Origin: Streptomyces sp. NRRL S-350
Lineage (GTDB): Bacteria > Actinomycetota > Actinomycetes > Streptomycetales > Streptomycetaceae
Length of the DNA: 64,000 nucleotides
Assembly: GCF_000719705.1 (NCBI RefSeq)
Contig: NZ_JOHO01000022.1
Coordinates: 1 to 64,000, forward strand
Reading direction: 5' to 3'
The notes beneath the pieces were generated by a model. The model saw only the letters and a program-made list of their open reading frames with translations, was not told the origin of the DNA and ran no database searches. Within the stretch, counting starts at the first letter, position 1. The number at the start of each line of letters is the position of its first letter. Below, one piece after another: positions 49,293 through 60,871 of the stretch. Both the position numbers and the translations under genes were made by a program.

Positions 49293-51197
49293 CTACTTGG
49301 CGGTGGTGCAGTGGCCGCGGCTCTCGTCGAAGCCCTGCCCGGCCGCCTGGCAGTACGCCTTGACGTTGGCGTAGTGCTCCTTGCTCGTCTCGGCGAACAG
49401 GGTGTGCTCCGAGTCCATCGCGATGAAGTACAGCCACTTGCCGTCCGCCGGGTGGAGCACCGCGTTGAGCGCGTCGTCGCCGGGGTTGGAGATCGGGGTC
49501 GGCGGCAGGCCCGGGTTCAGGTAGGTGTTGTACTTGTTGGACGCGTCGTCCATGTCCTTCCTGGTGAGGTCCTTGCGGCCCAGCGAGTACTGGAGCGTGG
49601 TGTCCATCCCCAGCTTGTGGTTGATCTCGCCGCCGGCGGCCAGCCGGTTCTGGATGGTCTTGGCCATCTTGGCGAAGTCGCCGACGTTGTTGCCCTCGCG
49701 CTGCAGGATGCTCGCCTCGGTGATCACCTCGTAGCCGCTCTTGAGGCCCACCGAGGCGGCCTGGCCGTCCAGGTTCGCGTACTTGTCGGTGGCGTTCTTC
49801 ACCATCTGCTTGAGCAGGTCCTCGGGCTTCATGCCGTCGGCGATGTTGTAGCGGGTCGGCCAGAGGAAGCCCTCGATCTTGCCCTGGGCGTACGCGGGCA
49901 GGCCGAGGTCGTTGACCTGGGCCGCGGCCACGCTCGCCGTGGTGCCCTTCGCCAGCTTCAGCTTGCTGTCGATCAGGGTGTAGATCTCGCCGGAGTTCCT
50001 GCCCTCGGGGATCACGATCGCCGCGCCACCCGCCTGCGCGAGGAGCTCCTTGAGCGCGGTGGCGGCCGGCATCTCCTTCTTCATGCCGTAGAAACCCGGC
50101 TGGACGGTGCCGCACTTGGGCTCGGCGTTGCAGGCCTTGGTGAAGGCGTCCACGCTCTTGACCACGCCGGCGTTCTTCAGTGCCAGGCCGATCTGTCCGC
50201 CGACCGCGTCCTTCTTGACCTCGACCTGGACGGAACCGGTGCCCTCCCCCGTGAAGTCCGGCGGCGGACCGAAGTGCTCCTGGTAGAAGCCGTAGCCCCA
50301 CCAGCCGGCGCCGCCCACGGCGCCGAGCAGCACCAGCGCGACCAGGAGGCAGGCACCGCCGTTGCGGCGGCCGGACTTCTTGCCCTTCTCCTTCCGCTTC
50401 TTCTTCCCCTCGCGGGAGTCGTCCTGCTCGCCGAGGAAACCGCCCTCGTGGTGCTCGTCGTCCTGGTCCGGGTAGGTGCCGTCCTCGTGGTGGCCGTCGC
50501 GGTGGAGGCCGTCCTCGTGGAGGCCGTCCTCATGGCCGTCCCACTCGTCGGTCCCGCCCTCGCGCGCGCCGCCGACCGGGTCCGCCCCGGCCTCCAGCGC
50601 CGCGGCCTCGGCCTCCCAGTCGATGCCGTCCGGCCCGGGGCCCGAGGCAGGGGCGGGCGCCGGAGCGGCCTGCGGTCGGGCCTGTTGCTGCACCTGCTGC
50701 TGAGCCATCTGCTGCTGGGGCGGCACGGCCTGCTGCTGCACCCCGGTCTGCCGGCCGCCCGGGAAGTCCTGCTGCCGCATCTGCTGCTGCGGGTGGCCCT
50801 GCTGCATCTCCTGCTGCTGGTAGCCCTGCTGGTCGAACCCCTGCTGCTCGTACCCCTGCTGCTGGTACCCCTGCTGCATCTGCTGCTGGGGGTGGCCCTG
50901 CTGCATCTGCATCTGCATCTGCGGATAGCCCTGCTGCTGGTAGCCCTGCTGGTAACCCTGCTGCTGCATCTGCTGCTGGGGGTAGACCTGCTGCTGGTAG
51001 CCCTGCTGCTGCGCGTACCCCTGCTGCCCGTCCCCGTACGGCTGCTGGACCTGCTGAACCTGCTGGCCCTGCTGCGGGTACTGCTGCTGCCACTGGCCGT
51101 CCTGCTGGCCGGGGACCGGTTGCCGGCCGTCGTACCCGGGATCACCGGGGTGCCACGGCTCGCCCTGGGGGCCGTAGCCCCCGCCCAGATCGGTCAT
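49293..51197 (-). CDS. mltG: Endolytic transglycosylase MltG with Gln-rich cytosolic domain
   Basis: 634 residues, far longer than the usual ~350-400. Residues 31-172 are a Gln/Tyr/Gly/Met prion-like tract. Residues 219-250 carry repeated HxDG units (HEDGLHEDGLHRDGHHEDG), and 264-278 are strongly basic just before a membrane helix (281-303). The outer part holds a LysM-like subdomain and the YceG catalytic core with TEASILQREGNN (conserved Glu501), LGMDTTLQYSLGR, YNTYLNPGLPPTPISNPG. MltG cuts nascent glycan and sets chain length. It lies 34 bp upstream of aroE. Confidence 0.93.
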   Translation of the reverse strand: MTDLGGGYGPQGEPWHPGDPGYDGRQPVPGQQDGQWQQQYPQQGQQVQQVQQPYGDGQQGYAQQQGYQQQVYPQQQMQQQGYQQGYQQQGYPQMQMQMQQGHPQQQMQQGYQQQGYEQQGFDQQGYQQQEMQQGHPQQQMRQQDFPGGRQTGVQQQAVPPQQQMAQQQVQQQARPQAAPAPAPASGPGPDGIDWEAEAAALEAGADPVGGAREGGTDEWDGHEDGLHEDGLHRDGHHEDGTYPDQDDEHHEGGFLGEQDDSREGKKKRKEKGKKSGRRNGGACLLVALVLLGAVGGAGWWGYGFYQEHFGPPPDFTGEGTGSVQVEVKKDAVGGQIGLALKNAGVVKSVDAFTKACNAEPKCGTVQPGFYGMKKEMPAATALKELLAQAGGAAIVIPEGRNSGEIYTLIDSKLKLAKGTTASVAAAQVNDLGLPAYAQGKIEGFLWPTRYNIADGMKPEDLLKQMVKNATDKYANLDGQAASVGLKSGYEVITEASILQREGNNVGDFAKMAKTIQNRLAAGGEINHKLGMDTTLQYSLGRKDLTRKDMDDASNKYNTYLNPGLPPTPISNPGDDALNAVLHPADGKWLYFIAMDSEHTLFAETSKEHYANVKAYCQAAGQGFDESRGHCTTAK

Positions 51198-51427
51198 TGA
51201 TCCCCTTAACCGACGGTGACGGCCGGCGGATCGGACCGGCCGTCCGGGACGAGGCCGTCCCGGCTGATTCTCGAACCGGCGTGCTAGCGCAGCGCCTGGA
51301 GGGAGACGTTACCGTACCGCAGCCGTACCCCCGGCCGGGCGGATGCACCGTCAGTGAGCGATCTCACGGACGGCGCACACCGCCCTCACGGCGTCGTCGC
51401 CCCGGGTCCGGCGGGTGTCCCGGGGCT

Positions 51428-52663
51428 CTAGGGAGTGGCCGGAGCCGAGCCGGAGGCCGCTCCGGAGGAGGCGGTGGAGCCGGACGCCGAGGCGCTCGGC
51501 TTCGCCGCCCGGTTGGCGTTGAACTCCGCCACGTTGCGCTGCTGCACCTCGAAGCTGTCGGTGAACCGGGTGTCCCCGGGCTTCACGGTGACGAAGTAGA
51601 GCCAGTCCCCCGGCGTCGGGTCCAGCGCCGCCATGATCGCCTGCCGCCCCGGGTTGGAGATGGGTGTCGGCGGCAGTCCGGGGTGCAGGTAGGTGTTGTA
51701 CGGGGAGTCCAGCTTGGTCTCGGTCACGGTGGTGTTGAGGGTGGAGCGGCCGAGCGCGTAATTGATGGTGGAGTCCAGCTGCAGCGGCATGCCCTTGGCC
51801 AGCCGGTTGTAGATGACCCGGGCGACCTTGCCCATGTCCGCGGTGTTGTCGGCCTCGCCCTGGACCATGCTGGCCACGGTGACCAGCCCGTACGCGGTCT
51901 GTCCGAGGTTCTGCGCGACGACGTTGGCGTCGTCGCGGGTGTACTCCTTGCCGGCCCGTTCGACCATCTGCTTCAGCAGGTCCAGCGCGGTGGTCCCGTC
52001 GGTGACGCTGTACGTCGCGGGGAACAGGTAGCCCTCGGGGCTGCCGTTGGTGAAGTCCGGCAGGCCGAGCTCGGAGCCCTGTTCCTGCGCGGTGTGCTGG
52101 GTGGTGCCCTCGGGCAGTCCCAGCTTCTTGTCGATGGCCGCGTAGATCTGGTAGCCGCGCCAGCCCTCGGGAATGGTCAGGCCGTTGGCGTTGGCCGGGT
52201 CGATGAGGATCGCCAGCGCCGCCGCGGCCGACATCCGCTGCTTCAGCGTGTACGTGCCGGGTTGGATCCGTCCGGCGGCTGCCGCGCTGCCCTTCGCGGC
52301 CCGGGTGAAGGCGAGCGAGCTGGCCACCACCCCGTTGCGGACCAGCGCGGACGCGATCTGGGACAGGCCCGCGCCCTCCGGCACCGAGACCTGGACGCTG
52401 CCGTTGCCCTGCCCCGCGTAGTCGGCGGCGGCCGGCGGCTTGCGCTGCGACTGGAGCCAGGTGTAGCCGGTCAGTCCGCCGCCGCCGAACACCGCGATCA
52501 GTGCGAGCGCGGTGAGTCCGCAGGCCAGTCCGTTACGCCGTCGGTGCGGATCCGGCGCATCGGGGCGCGGGCGGGGCGCGGACGGCGGGCGGCCCTCCGG
52601 CTCCATCACCGGCGCACCCAGGTGTCCGGGCGTGAGCCCCGGGTGGAAGTCCTGGTCGGTCAT
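51428..52663 (-). CDS. Second MltG-type endolytic transglycosylase
   Basis: 411 residues, a paralogue of the next gene. A short Pro-rich cytosolic head with HRRRN, a membrane helix (44-68), then the YceG core: VASMVQGEADNTADM (conserved Glu270), LQLDSTINYALGRS, YNTYLHPGLPPTPISNPGRQA. The C-terminal ~35 residues are Ser/Ala/Gly-rich. Both copies keep the Q-x-E variant of the catalytic loop. Tandem duplication followed by divergence is likely, since cores align but N-termini do not. Confidence 0.9.
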   Translation of the reverse strand: MTDQDFHPGLTPGHLGAPVMEPEGRPPSAPRPRPDAPDPHRRRNGLACGLTALALIAVFGGGGLTGYTWLQSQRKPPAAADYAGQGNGSVQVSVPEGAGLSQIASALVRNGVVASSLAFTRAAKGSAAAAGRIQPGTYTLKQRMSAAAALAILIDPANANGLTIPEGWRGYQIYAAIDKKLGLPEGTTQHTAQEQGSELGLPDFTNGSPEGYLFPATYSVTDGTTALDLLKQMVERAGKEYTRDDANVVAQNLGQTAYGLVTVASMVQGEADNTADMGKVARVIYNRLAKGMPLQLDSTINYALGRSTLNTTVTETKLDSPYNTYLHPGLPPTPISNPGRQAIMAALDPTPGDWLYFVTVKPGDTRFTDSFEVQQRNVAEFNANRAAKPSASASGSTASSGAASGSAPATP

Positions 52664-52688
52664 GGCTCGCGCCCCTCGACAGTTCCAG

Positions 52689-52727
52689 ATCGATCCGGAT
52701 CGATATGAATCGATCCAAAATGGACAA
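52689..52727 (-). promoter_or_regulatory. Promoter of the second mltG gene with ATCGATCC palindrome
   Basis: On the minus strand TTGTCC (52727-52722), a 16-base spacer and TATCGA (52705-52700) precede the ATG at 52663. ATCGATCC-GGATCGAT (52689-52704) is a perfect 16-bp palindrome overlapping the -10 and the start point, and a further GGATCGAT half-copy lies in the spacer. Confidence 0.55.
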
Positions 52728-52742
52728 GGAAACGAACGAAAA

Positions 52743-52774
52743 GGGGTCCGTGCGAACGCGTCCGCACGGACCCC
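52743..52774 (-). terminator. Intrinsic terminator after ruvX
   Basis: GGGGTCCGTGCG (52743-52754) and CGCACGGACCCC (52763-52774) form a perfect 12-bp stem with an eight-base loop. On the minus strand it is followed by TTTTCGTTCG. It lies 27 bases beyond the ruvX stop. Confidence 0.85.
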
Positions 52775-52800
52775 TCAATCGGGACGTTAGATCAGGCTCC

Positions 52801-53282
52801 TCAGCCGACCGCCTCGACGCTCTCACCGGGCGGGCGTCCGCTCACCCGTTCGGACTCAAGGGCGGTCTGCAGGATCACCACCGCGGCGGCCTGGTCGACC
52901 ACCGAGCGGCCCTTCTTCGCCTTGACCCCCGAGGCACGCAGCCCGTGGGTCGCGGTGACGGTCGACATCCGCTCGTCCACCAGCCGGACCGGCACCGGAT
53001 AGAGCCGGTCGGCCAGCCGCGCCGCGTACGCCCGGACCTTCTCCGCCGCCGGGCCCTCCTTGCCGCTCAGCGAGCGCGGCAGCCCGACGATCACCTCCAT
53101 CGCGTCGTACTCCTCGACGATGGCGGCGATCCTGCCCTGCGACTTCGCGCCGGCCGGGACGGTCTCCACCGGCGTGGCGAGCACCCCGTCGGGGTCGCAG
53201 GACGCGACCCCGATCCGGGCGTCGCCGACGTCGACGGCGATCCGCCGTCCACGCCGGAAGGGACGCGGCTCCGACTCGGACA

Positions 53283-53283
<1 letters not shown>
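52801..53283 (-). CDS. ruvX: RuvX/YqgF-family Holliday junction resolvase or pre-16S rRNA nuclease
   Basis: 160 residues. RNase H-like fold with acidic positions in AVDVGDARIGVASCDPDG, VGLPRSLSGKEGP, VDERMSTVTA and VVDQAAAVVILQ. The family is annotated as a resolvase but in E. coli YqgF acts in 16S rRNA 5'-end maturation. Its ATG overlaps the alaS stop by one base (TGATG). Confidence 0.93.
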
Positions 53284-55951
<2,668 letters not shown>

Positions 55952-55952
<1 letters not shown>

Positions 55953-56395
55953 TAGTGGTCCTTCCGGTTCGGGGTGCCGCCCCGCGACGGCAGGGCGCGG
56001 CGGGGCGTTTCTTCAGTGGTCCGGGTGGTGCGGGCACCTGTGGATGCCTCGCGGGCGCTGTTGGGCGGAGGCAGGGCGGCGGCCGGGCTGCCGGGCGCCG
56101 CCGAGATAGCTCGGTACTGCGGCTCGCCGCGCAGGACGCGGCGGGCGTTGCGGGGCTCCGCCACGGCGGTGCCGTGCAGCCCGAGGTCGTCCTTCAGCTG
56201 CTCCTCGCGCTCGGCCATGCCGGCCTTCACGTCCTGGGCGAACTGCTTGGCCAGGTCGCCCAGGTGCAGCGCGCCGCGCGCGGCGGTGCCGGAGAGGCTG
56301 TCCGGGGTGAGTCGGTGCACGGCCTCGTTGGCCTTGTTCATGGCCCAGACGGTGGCGCCGGCGCCGACCGCCATCCAGAAGATGCGTCGCACCAT
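55952..56395 (-). CDS. Small DUF6167-type membrane-associated protein
   Basis: 147 residues. The N-terminus ([22 protein letters not shown]) looks like a short membrane anchor; a helical [26 protein letters not shown] region follows, and the rest is Arg/Pro-rich and disordered. I recall this family as DUF6167 in streptomycetes, always before alaS. Function unknown. It is followed by alaS with a one-base overlap. Confidence 0.8.
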
Positions 56396-56399
56396 GCCG

Positions 56400-56879
56400 T
56401 CAGCCCCTCACCACGCGCCGGACCCGGGAGAGCAGGCCGCTGCGGGGTGCGGCCGCGGCGCGCACCTCGGCCCGGATCAGCCGGGCCAGTTCCTCGCGCT
56501 CGCCGCTGTGCAGCGGTACGGAGGGCAGGGTGCCCTGCTGCTTGGAGACGGCCTTGCGGACGCCGTAGCTGAAGGCCGCGACCTTCACCAGCGGTCCGCC
56601 CAGGGTGGCGGCCACGGTGGAGGAGAGCGCGTTGGCGTTGGCGGCGGCGTCCTGCACGTTGGCGGTGATCTCGTCCACCCGCTCCAGCTGCTCGTTGGCG
56701 CTGCGCACCGCGGCGCCGGCGTCGGTCAGCAGCGGGACGGCCTGCTCGGTGACCGCGGAGACCAGGGCGGCGGCCTCCTTCAGCACCCGGGAGAGGCGGA
56801 CCAGCACCACGGCGAGCAGGGTGACCAGGACCGCCCAGAACACGGCGACGAGCAATCCGGCCAGCTCTCCCACGGACAC
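56400..56879 (-). CDS. DUF948-type membrane protein
   Basis: 159 residues. One N-terminal membrane helix (LAGLLVAVFWAVLVTLLAVVLVRL) followed by a long amphipathic helix or coiled coil typical of DUF948 (VPLLTDAGAAVRSANEQLERVDEITANVQDA), then an Arg-rich end. Actinobacterial members sit in the alaS cluster; function unknown. It is four bases upstream of the DUF6167-type gene. Confidence 0.85.
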   Translation of the reverse strand: MSVGELAGLLVAVFWAVLVTLLAVVLVRLSRVLKEAAALVSAVTEQAVPLLTDAGAAVRSANEQLERVDEITANVQDAAANANALSSTVAATLGGPLVKVAAFSYGVRKAVSKQQGTLPSVPLHSGEREELARLIRAEVRAAAAPRSGLLSRVRRVVRG

Positions 56880-57101
56880 CTTTGCGCGCTCCCTCGCCTT
56901 GCCGTTCTCCAGACGGAACCCTATCGCGCCGACACCGGGTTTCCGGACCGGGTTGTCCGTGCGGGCGATCCGACCGGGTGTGCGAACCGCGCGCGTAACC
57001 TACCGGTCGGTCACCTCGTTCTGCCAGGCAGGCCGTCGTCCGTACGGCCCGATGCGCGTCCGGACCGCGACGGCCCGGGCCTGGAAGACGGGGAGCAGCG
57101 C

Positions 57102-59345
57102 TTGGCCGGCGACTGGACAGCACAGCCGTGGGAGCCCTCGGCGGGGCCGCGCGAGCCGGAGCCCGGCCGGCTGCCGGCCGAGGTGACCGGTTTCGTCGGG
57201 CGGCAGCGGGAGCTGGCGGAGCTGAGGGACCTGCTGGCCGTCGCCCGGCTGGTGACCGTCACCGGGCCGGGCGGGGTGGGCAAGAGCCGGCTGGCGCTGC
57301 GCGCGGCGGCGCACGCGGGCGACGCGTTCCCGGACGGCGCCTGGCTGGTGGACGCGGCCCCGGTGCAGGACCCGCTGCTGCTCGGCCACGCCGTCCTGGA
57401 GTCCCTGCGGCTGACCGACGGCACCGCCCGTCCGCCGCTCGACATCCTGACCGAGCGGCTGGCCGGCCGGCGCCTGCTGCTGGTGCTGGACGGCTGCGAG
57501 CACCTGGTGGAGGCCTGCGCCGAACTGGCGGACGCGCTGCTGCGGGCCCTGCCCGGGCTGCGGCTGCTGGCCACCAGCCGCACCGCCCTGCGGGCTTCGG
57601 GCGAGTACCTGCTGACCCTCGCGCCGCTGCCGGTCGGCCCGCTCCCCACCGCTCCGGGGCCGGACGGCCCGGTGGCCGCCGACGCGCTGCCGGACGCGGT
57701 GCGGCTGTTCGCCGAGCGGGCCCGGGCGGTGCTGCCCTCCTTCGAGGTGACCGCCGCGAACGCGGAGGCGGTCGCCCTGCTCTGTCGTCGACTGGACGGC
57801 ATCCCGCTGGCCGTGGAGCTGGCCGCCGGGCGGCTCCGCGCGCTGTCGGTGGAGCAGATCACCGCCCGGCTGGACGACCGTTTCCGGCTGCTGACCGGAG
57901 GCTCCCGTACGGCCCTGCCGCGGCACCAGACGCTGCGGACGACGATCGGCTGGAGCCACGAGCTCTGCACGGTGCAGGAACGTTTACTCTGGGCCCGCCT
58001 TTCGGTCTTCGCCGGCAGTTTCGACCTGGAGGCCGCCGACTACGTCTGCGCCGGCGAGGGCATCGAGCCCGAGGACGTCCTCGACCTGCTCGACGAACTG
58101 GTCGCCAAGTCGGTGGTGCTGCGCGAGGACAGCGCCTTCGGCGTCCGCTTCCGCCTGCTGGACACCCTGCGCGAGTACGGCGGCCAGTGGCTGCGCGCCA
58201 CCGGCGGGGAGCAGCGGCTGCTGCGCCGCCACCGGGACTGGTACCTGGGCGTCGCCACCTGGGGCGAGGTCGAGTGGTTCGGCCCCCGGCAGGCCGAGAC
58301 CGCCGAGCGCACCGAGCTGGCCCACACCAACCTCCGCGCGGCACTGGAGTTCTGCCTGGCCGAACCGGGCGAGGAGCAGATCGCCCTGCTGCTGGCCGGC
58401 ACGCTCTGGTTCTACTGGGTCGGCTGCGGCCACCTCGGCGAGGGCCGGCACTGGCTGGACCGCGCGCTCGCCCTCGACCGCGAACCCACCGAGGCCCGCG
58501 CCAAGGCGCTCTGGGTGACCGGCTACATGGCCACCCTCCAGGGCGACCTGGCCGCCGCCCGGCCGGCCCTGGAGGAGTGCCGCCGCCAGGCCCTGGACAC
58601 CGGCGACGACCGCGCCCTCGCCTACGCCGTCCACCGCCAGGGCTGCGTCGCCCTGATCGGCGACGACCCGGAGCGCGCCACCGAGCTGTTCGAGGAGGCG
58701 CTCTGGCACTACCGGACCATCGGCGAGCTCAACAGCAACGTGGTGATGGCCATGCTGGAGCTGGGCCTGGCCTACCTCTTCCGGAGCGACCTGGACAGCG
58801 GCGAGCTCTGGTTCGGCCAGGCCCGCGAGCTGTGCGAGGAGCACGGCGAGCAGTGGGCGTACGCGTACGTGCTGTACGCCACGGCGTACTCGCACTGGCT
58901 GGACGGCGCCGTCCAGCCGGCCCGCGAGCTGGCCCGCGAGTGCGTCCGGCTGAACCACCTCTTCCACGACCTGCTCGGCATCGTGCTGGGGATCGACCTG
59001 CTGGCCCTGCTGGAGACCGAGCCGAGTGGCCCGGGAGAGCCGGGCGACCTGCGCGAGGCGCGGGTGCTGCAGGGCGCCGCGCACCGGATCTGGCGGACCG
59101 TCGGCAAGCCCTTCCTGGGCTCGCGGAGCTTCTTCGGCACGCACCAGGCGTGCGCCGAGCGGGCCCGGGCCGGACTGACCGAGGAGGAGTACGAGCAGTG
59201 CTACGAGGCCGGTGCCCGGCTGGACCTGGACGCCGCCGTCTCCCGGGCGCTCGGCGCCGGGGGCTCGGCGGACGGCTCGGAGCCGGGCCCGGGGCCGCGC
59301 TCGGTGCCGCCCGCCCCGGCGCCCTCGCCCGTCCGGAACAGCTGA
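57102..59345 (+). CDS. STAND ATPase with TPR-like C-terminus, no visible output domain
   Basis: About 747 residues from a TTG at 57102 with GGGGAG upstream (start inferred, the frame is open further against DUF948). Linker, then an AfsR/LuxR-type NB-ARC: FVGRQRELAELRDLL, Walker A GPGGVGKS (55-62), Walker B LLLVLDGCEHL (125-135), ATSRTALRASGE, LCRRLDGIPLAVELAAGRL, then winged-helix-like RLSVFAGSFDLEAADYVC and TPR-like repeats to the end. Unlike AfsR or LAL regulators there is no BTAD, OmpR or LuxR DNA-binding domain. It may bind a partner or be a regulator that lost its DNA-binding part. Confidence 0.8.
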   Translation: MAGDWTAQPWEPSAGPREPEPGRLPAEVTGFVGRQRELAELRDLLAVARLVTVTGPGGVGKSRLALRAAAHAGDAFPDGAWLVDAAPVQDPLLLGHAVLESLRLTDGTARPPLDILTERLAGRRLLLVLDGCEHLVEACAELADALLRALPGLRLLATSRTALRASGEYLLTLAPLPVGPLPTAPGPDGPVAADALPDAVRLFAERARAVLPSFEVTAANAEAVALLCRRLDGIPLAVELAAGRLRALSVEQITARLDDRFRLLTGGSRTALPRHQTLRTTIGWSHELCTVQERLLWARLSVFAGSFDLEAADYVCAGEGIEPEDVLDLLDELVAKSVVLREDSAFGVRFRLLDTLREYGGQWLRATGGEQRLLRRHRDWYLGVATWGEVEWFGPRQAETAERTELAHTNLRAALEFCLAEPGEEQIALLLAGTLWFYWVGCGHLGEGRHWLDRALALDREPTEARAKALWVTGYMATLQGDLAAARPALEECRRQALDTGDDRALAYAVHRQGCVALIGDDPERATELFEEALWHYRTIGELNSNVVMAMLELGLAYLFRSDLDSGELWFGQARELCEEHGEQWAYAYVLYATAYSHWLDGAVQPARELARECVRLNHLFHDLLGIVLGIDLLALLETEPSGPGEPGDLREARVLQGAAHRIWRTVGKPFLGSRSFFGTHQACAERARAGLTEEEYEQCYEAGARLDLDAAVSRALGAGGSADGSEPGPGPRSVPPAPAPSPVRNS

Positions 59346-59414
59346 GGCGTCGAGCGCGCCCCGACCGGGGTCGGAGCAGGCGCCGACTCCCGGCGGCGGC
59401 GGCCCGGAATAGTC

Positions 59415-59447
59415 GATCCTTGCCCGTTGCTTGAGGAGGCAAGGATC
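59415..59447 (+). promoter_or_regulatory. 10-bp inverted repeat in the leader of the TPR gene
   Basis: GATCCTTGCC (59415-59424) and GGCAAGGATC (59438-59447) are perfect inverted copies around 13 bases, ending 17 bp before the ATG at 59465. The loop holds a GAGGAG that resembles a ribosome binding site, but the site in use is probably GGAAGGGG at 59452-59459. Confidence 0.55.
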
Positions 59448-59464
59448 TACCCGGAAGGGGCACC

Positions 59465-59791
59465 ATGGCCGTCCACAACGCCGCCGACGAGTACCGCATG
59501 GCGAAGTTCTACTTCGACTCCAAGGCGTACACCGACGCCGCCCGCATGCTGGAGGGCGTGCTGGCCACGGAGCCGGCCAACCTCTCCGTCCGGCTGCTGC
59601 TCGCCCGCAGCTACTACCACTCCGCCCAGCTCGGCCGCGCCGAGGCCGAACTGCGCCGGATCCTGGACGCGGACCCGGCCGAGGACTACGCCCGGATGAT
59701 GCTCGGCCGCACCCTGGAGCGCCAGGGCCGCGCCGAGGAGGCCCGCCCGCACCTGCGGCTGGCCGCCGCGATGACCGGCGAGAGCCGGTAG
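59465..59791 (+). CDS. Small tetratricopeptide-repeat protein
   Basis: 108 residues, essentially three TPR units: DEYRMAKFYFDSKAYTDAARMLEGVLATEP, LLLARSYYHSAQLGRAEAELRRILDADP and ARMMLGRTLERQGRAEEARPHLRLAAAM (each quoted by its residues, about 8-37, 44-71 and 76-103). It is a protein-binding adaptor, cytosolic. GGAAGGGG lies six bases upstream. It follows the STAND gene by 119 bp on the same strand. Confidence 0.85.
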   Translation: MAVHNAADEYRMAKFYFDSKAYTDAARMLEGVLATEPANLSVRLLLARSYYHSAQLGRAEAELRRILDADPAEDYARMMLGRTLERQGRAEEARPHLRLAAAMTGESR

Positions 59792-59880
59792 GGCGCCGCC
59801 GGAGCAGCCGGTGCAGCCGGCGCTCCGCCGGGCGCGACCGGCGGAGCGCCGGGAGCGATCGGAGACAGCCGGAGAACGGG

Positions 59881-59918
59881 GCGAGCCCCCGCCGCCTCGA
59901 AAGGCGACAGGGGCTCGC
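59881..59918 (-). terminator. Stem-loop after rpsD
   Basis: GCGAGCCCC (59881-59889) pairs with GGGGCTCGC (59910-59918), with an inner CGCC/GGCG stem around TCGAAA. It begins 28 bases after the rpsD stop and also faces the end of the TPR gene. Confidence 0.8.
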
Positions 59919-59946
59919 TCGTGGTCCTGCGAAGAGCGGACGCGGG

Positions 59947-60561
59947 TCAGCGCGAGTAGTACTCGACGACCAGCTGCTCGTCACAGATCACCGGGACCTC
60001 CTTGCGCTGCGGCGCACGGTCCAGGCGGAAGGCCAGGGCCTTCAGGTTGACCTCGAGGTACTTCGGGGTCTGGCCCTCACCCGCGTAGCCACCCTCACGG
60101 GCGACCTGGAACGGGACCTTCTCCTTGCTGCGCTCGCGGACGGTCACCACGAAGCCCGGCTTCATCTGGAACGACGGCTTGTTGACCTTGCCGCCGTTGA
60201 CCTCGATGTGGCCGTGGACGACCATCTGGCGGGCCTGGTAGATGGTGCGGGCAATGCCCGAACGCAGCACCAGGGAGTCCAGGCGGGTCTCCAGGTCGGC
60301 GACGAGCGCCTCACCGGTCTTGCCCTCGGCCTTCTTCGCGCGGTCGAACGCGCGCGCCATCTGCTTCTCGCTCAGGTCGTACTGGGCGCGCAGACGCTGC
60401 TTCTCGAGCAGACGGACCTTGTAGTCCGAGTTCTGCTTGCGACCACGGCCGTGCTGGCCGGGCGGGTACGGGCGGGCCTCAAAGTACTTGACGGACTTCG
60501 GGGTCAGCGGCACGCCGAGCGCACGCGCGATCTTGACCTTGGGGCGCTTCTGGTTCGCCAT
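59947..60561 (-). CDS. rpsD: 30S ribosomal protein S4
   Basis: 204 residues. The S4 RNA-binding domain is LETRLDSLVLRSGIARTIYQARQMVVHGHI, and the N-terminal domain has RPYPPGQHGRGRKQNSDYKVRLLEKQRLRAQY (both given in part). The N-terminal zinc cysteines of some S4 proteins are absent, as in the C-minus form. S4 starts 30S assembly on 16S rRNA and in many bacteria represses its own mRNA. Here it is a single gene outside the alpha operon, as in other streptomycetes. Confidence 0.97.
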   Translation of the reverse strand: MANQKRPKVKIARALGVPLTPKSVKYFEARPYPPGQHGRGRKQNSDYKVRLLEKQRLRAQYDLSEKQMARAFDRAKKAEGKTGEALVADLETRLDSLVLRSGIARTIYQARQMVVHGHIEVNGGKVNKPSFQMKPGFVVTVRERSKEKVPFQVAREGGYAGEGQTPKYLEVNLKALAFRLDRAPQRKEVPVICDEQLVVEYYSR

Positions 60562-60871
60562 GAACCAAACCTTCCTTGCTTACGAATACGGCTTCACCAG
60601 GTGTTGACGGAGGTCGCATGTCGCGACCCGGAGAAAACCCCGCCACCTGCGCGATGGGATCAGCCGCTCTCCGGAGCCGGGCACGAAAGTGCTTGTCACA
60701 CGGAACGGCCCGGAATCCGGGCCGCCCGCGACACCGATGCGGTGCGCGACGCTCCTGTTGCGGGCCCCTCTGAAGGGGCCTACCGCCGATGCCCCGCTGG
60801 TGCGGCCGGTCGGTGGGGTCTCCCCCGCCGCCGTCCCGGGACATGGCACTCCGATCGAGTATAGCCGCCGA
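60562..60871 (-). promoter_or_regulatory. Long structured leader and promoter of rpsD
   Basis: TATACT (60863-60858 on the minus strand) is the best -10 in the window; it would give a leader of about 290 bases. The leader can form GGCCCCT/AGGGGCC (60763-60780), GGCCCGG-AAT-CCGGGCC (60707-60723) and GCAC-N4-GTGC (60681-60692) hairpins. This is a candidate S4 autoregulatory region. No gene lies here. Confidence 0.5.
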
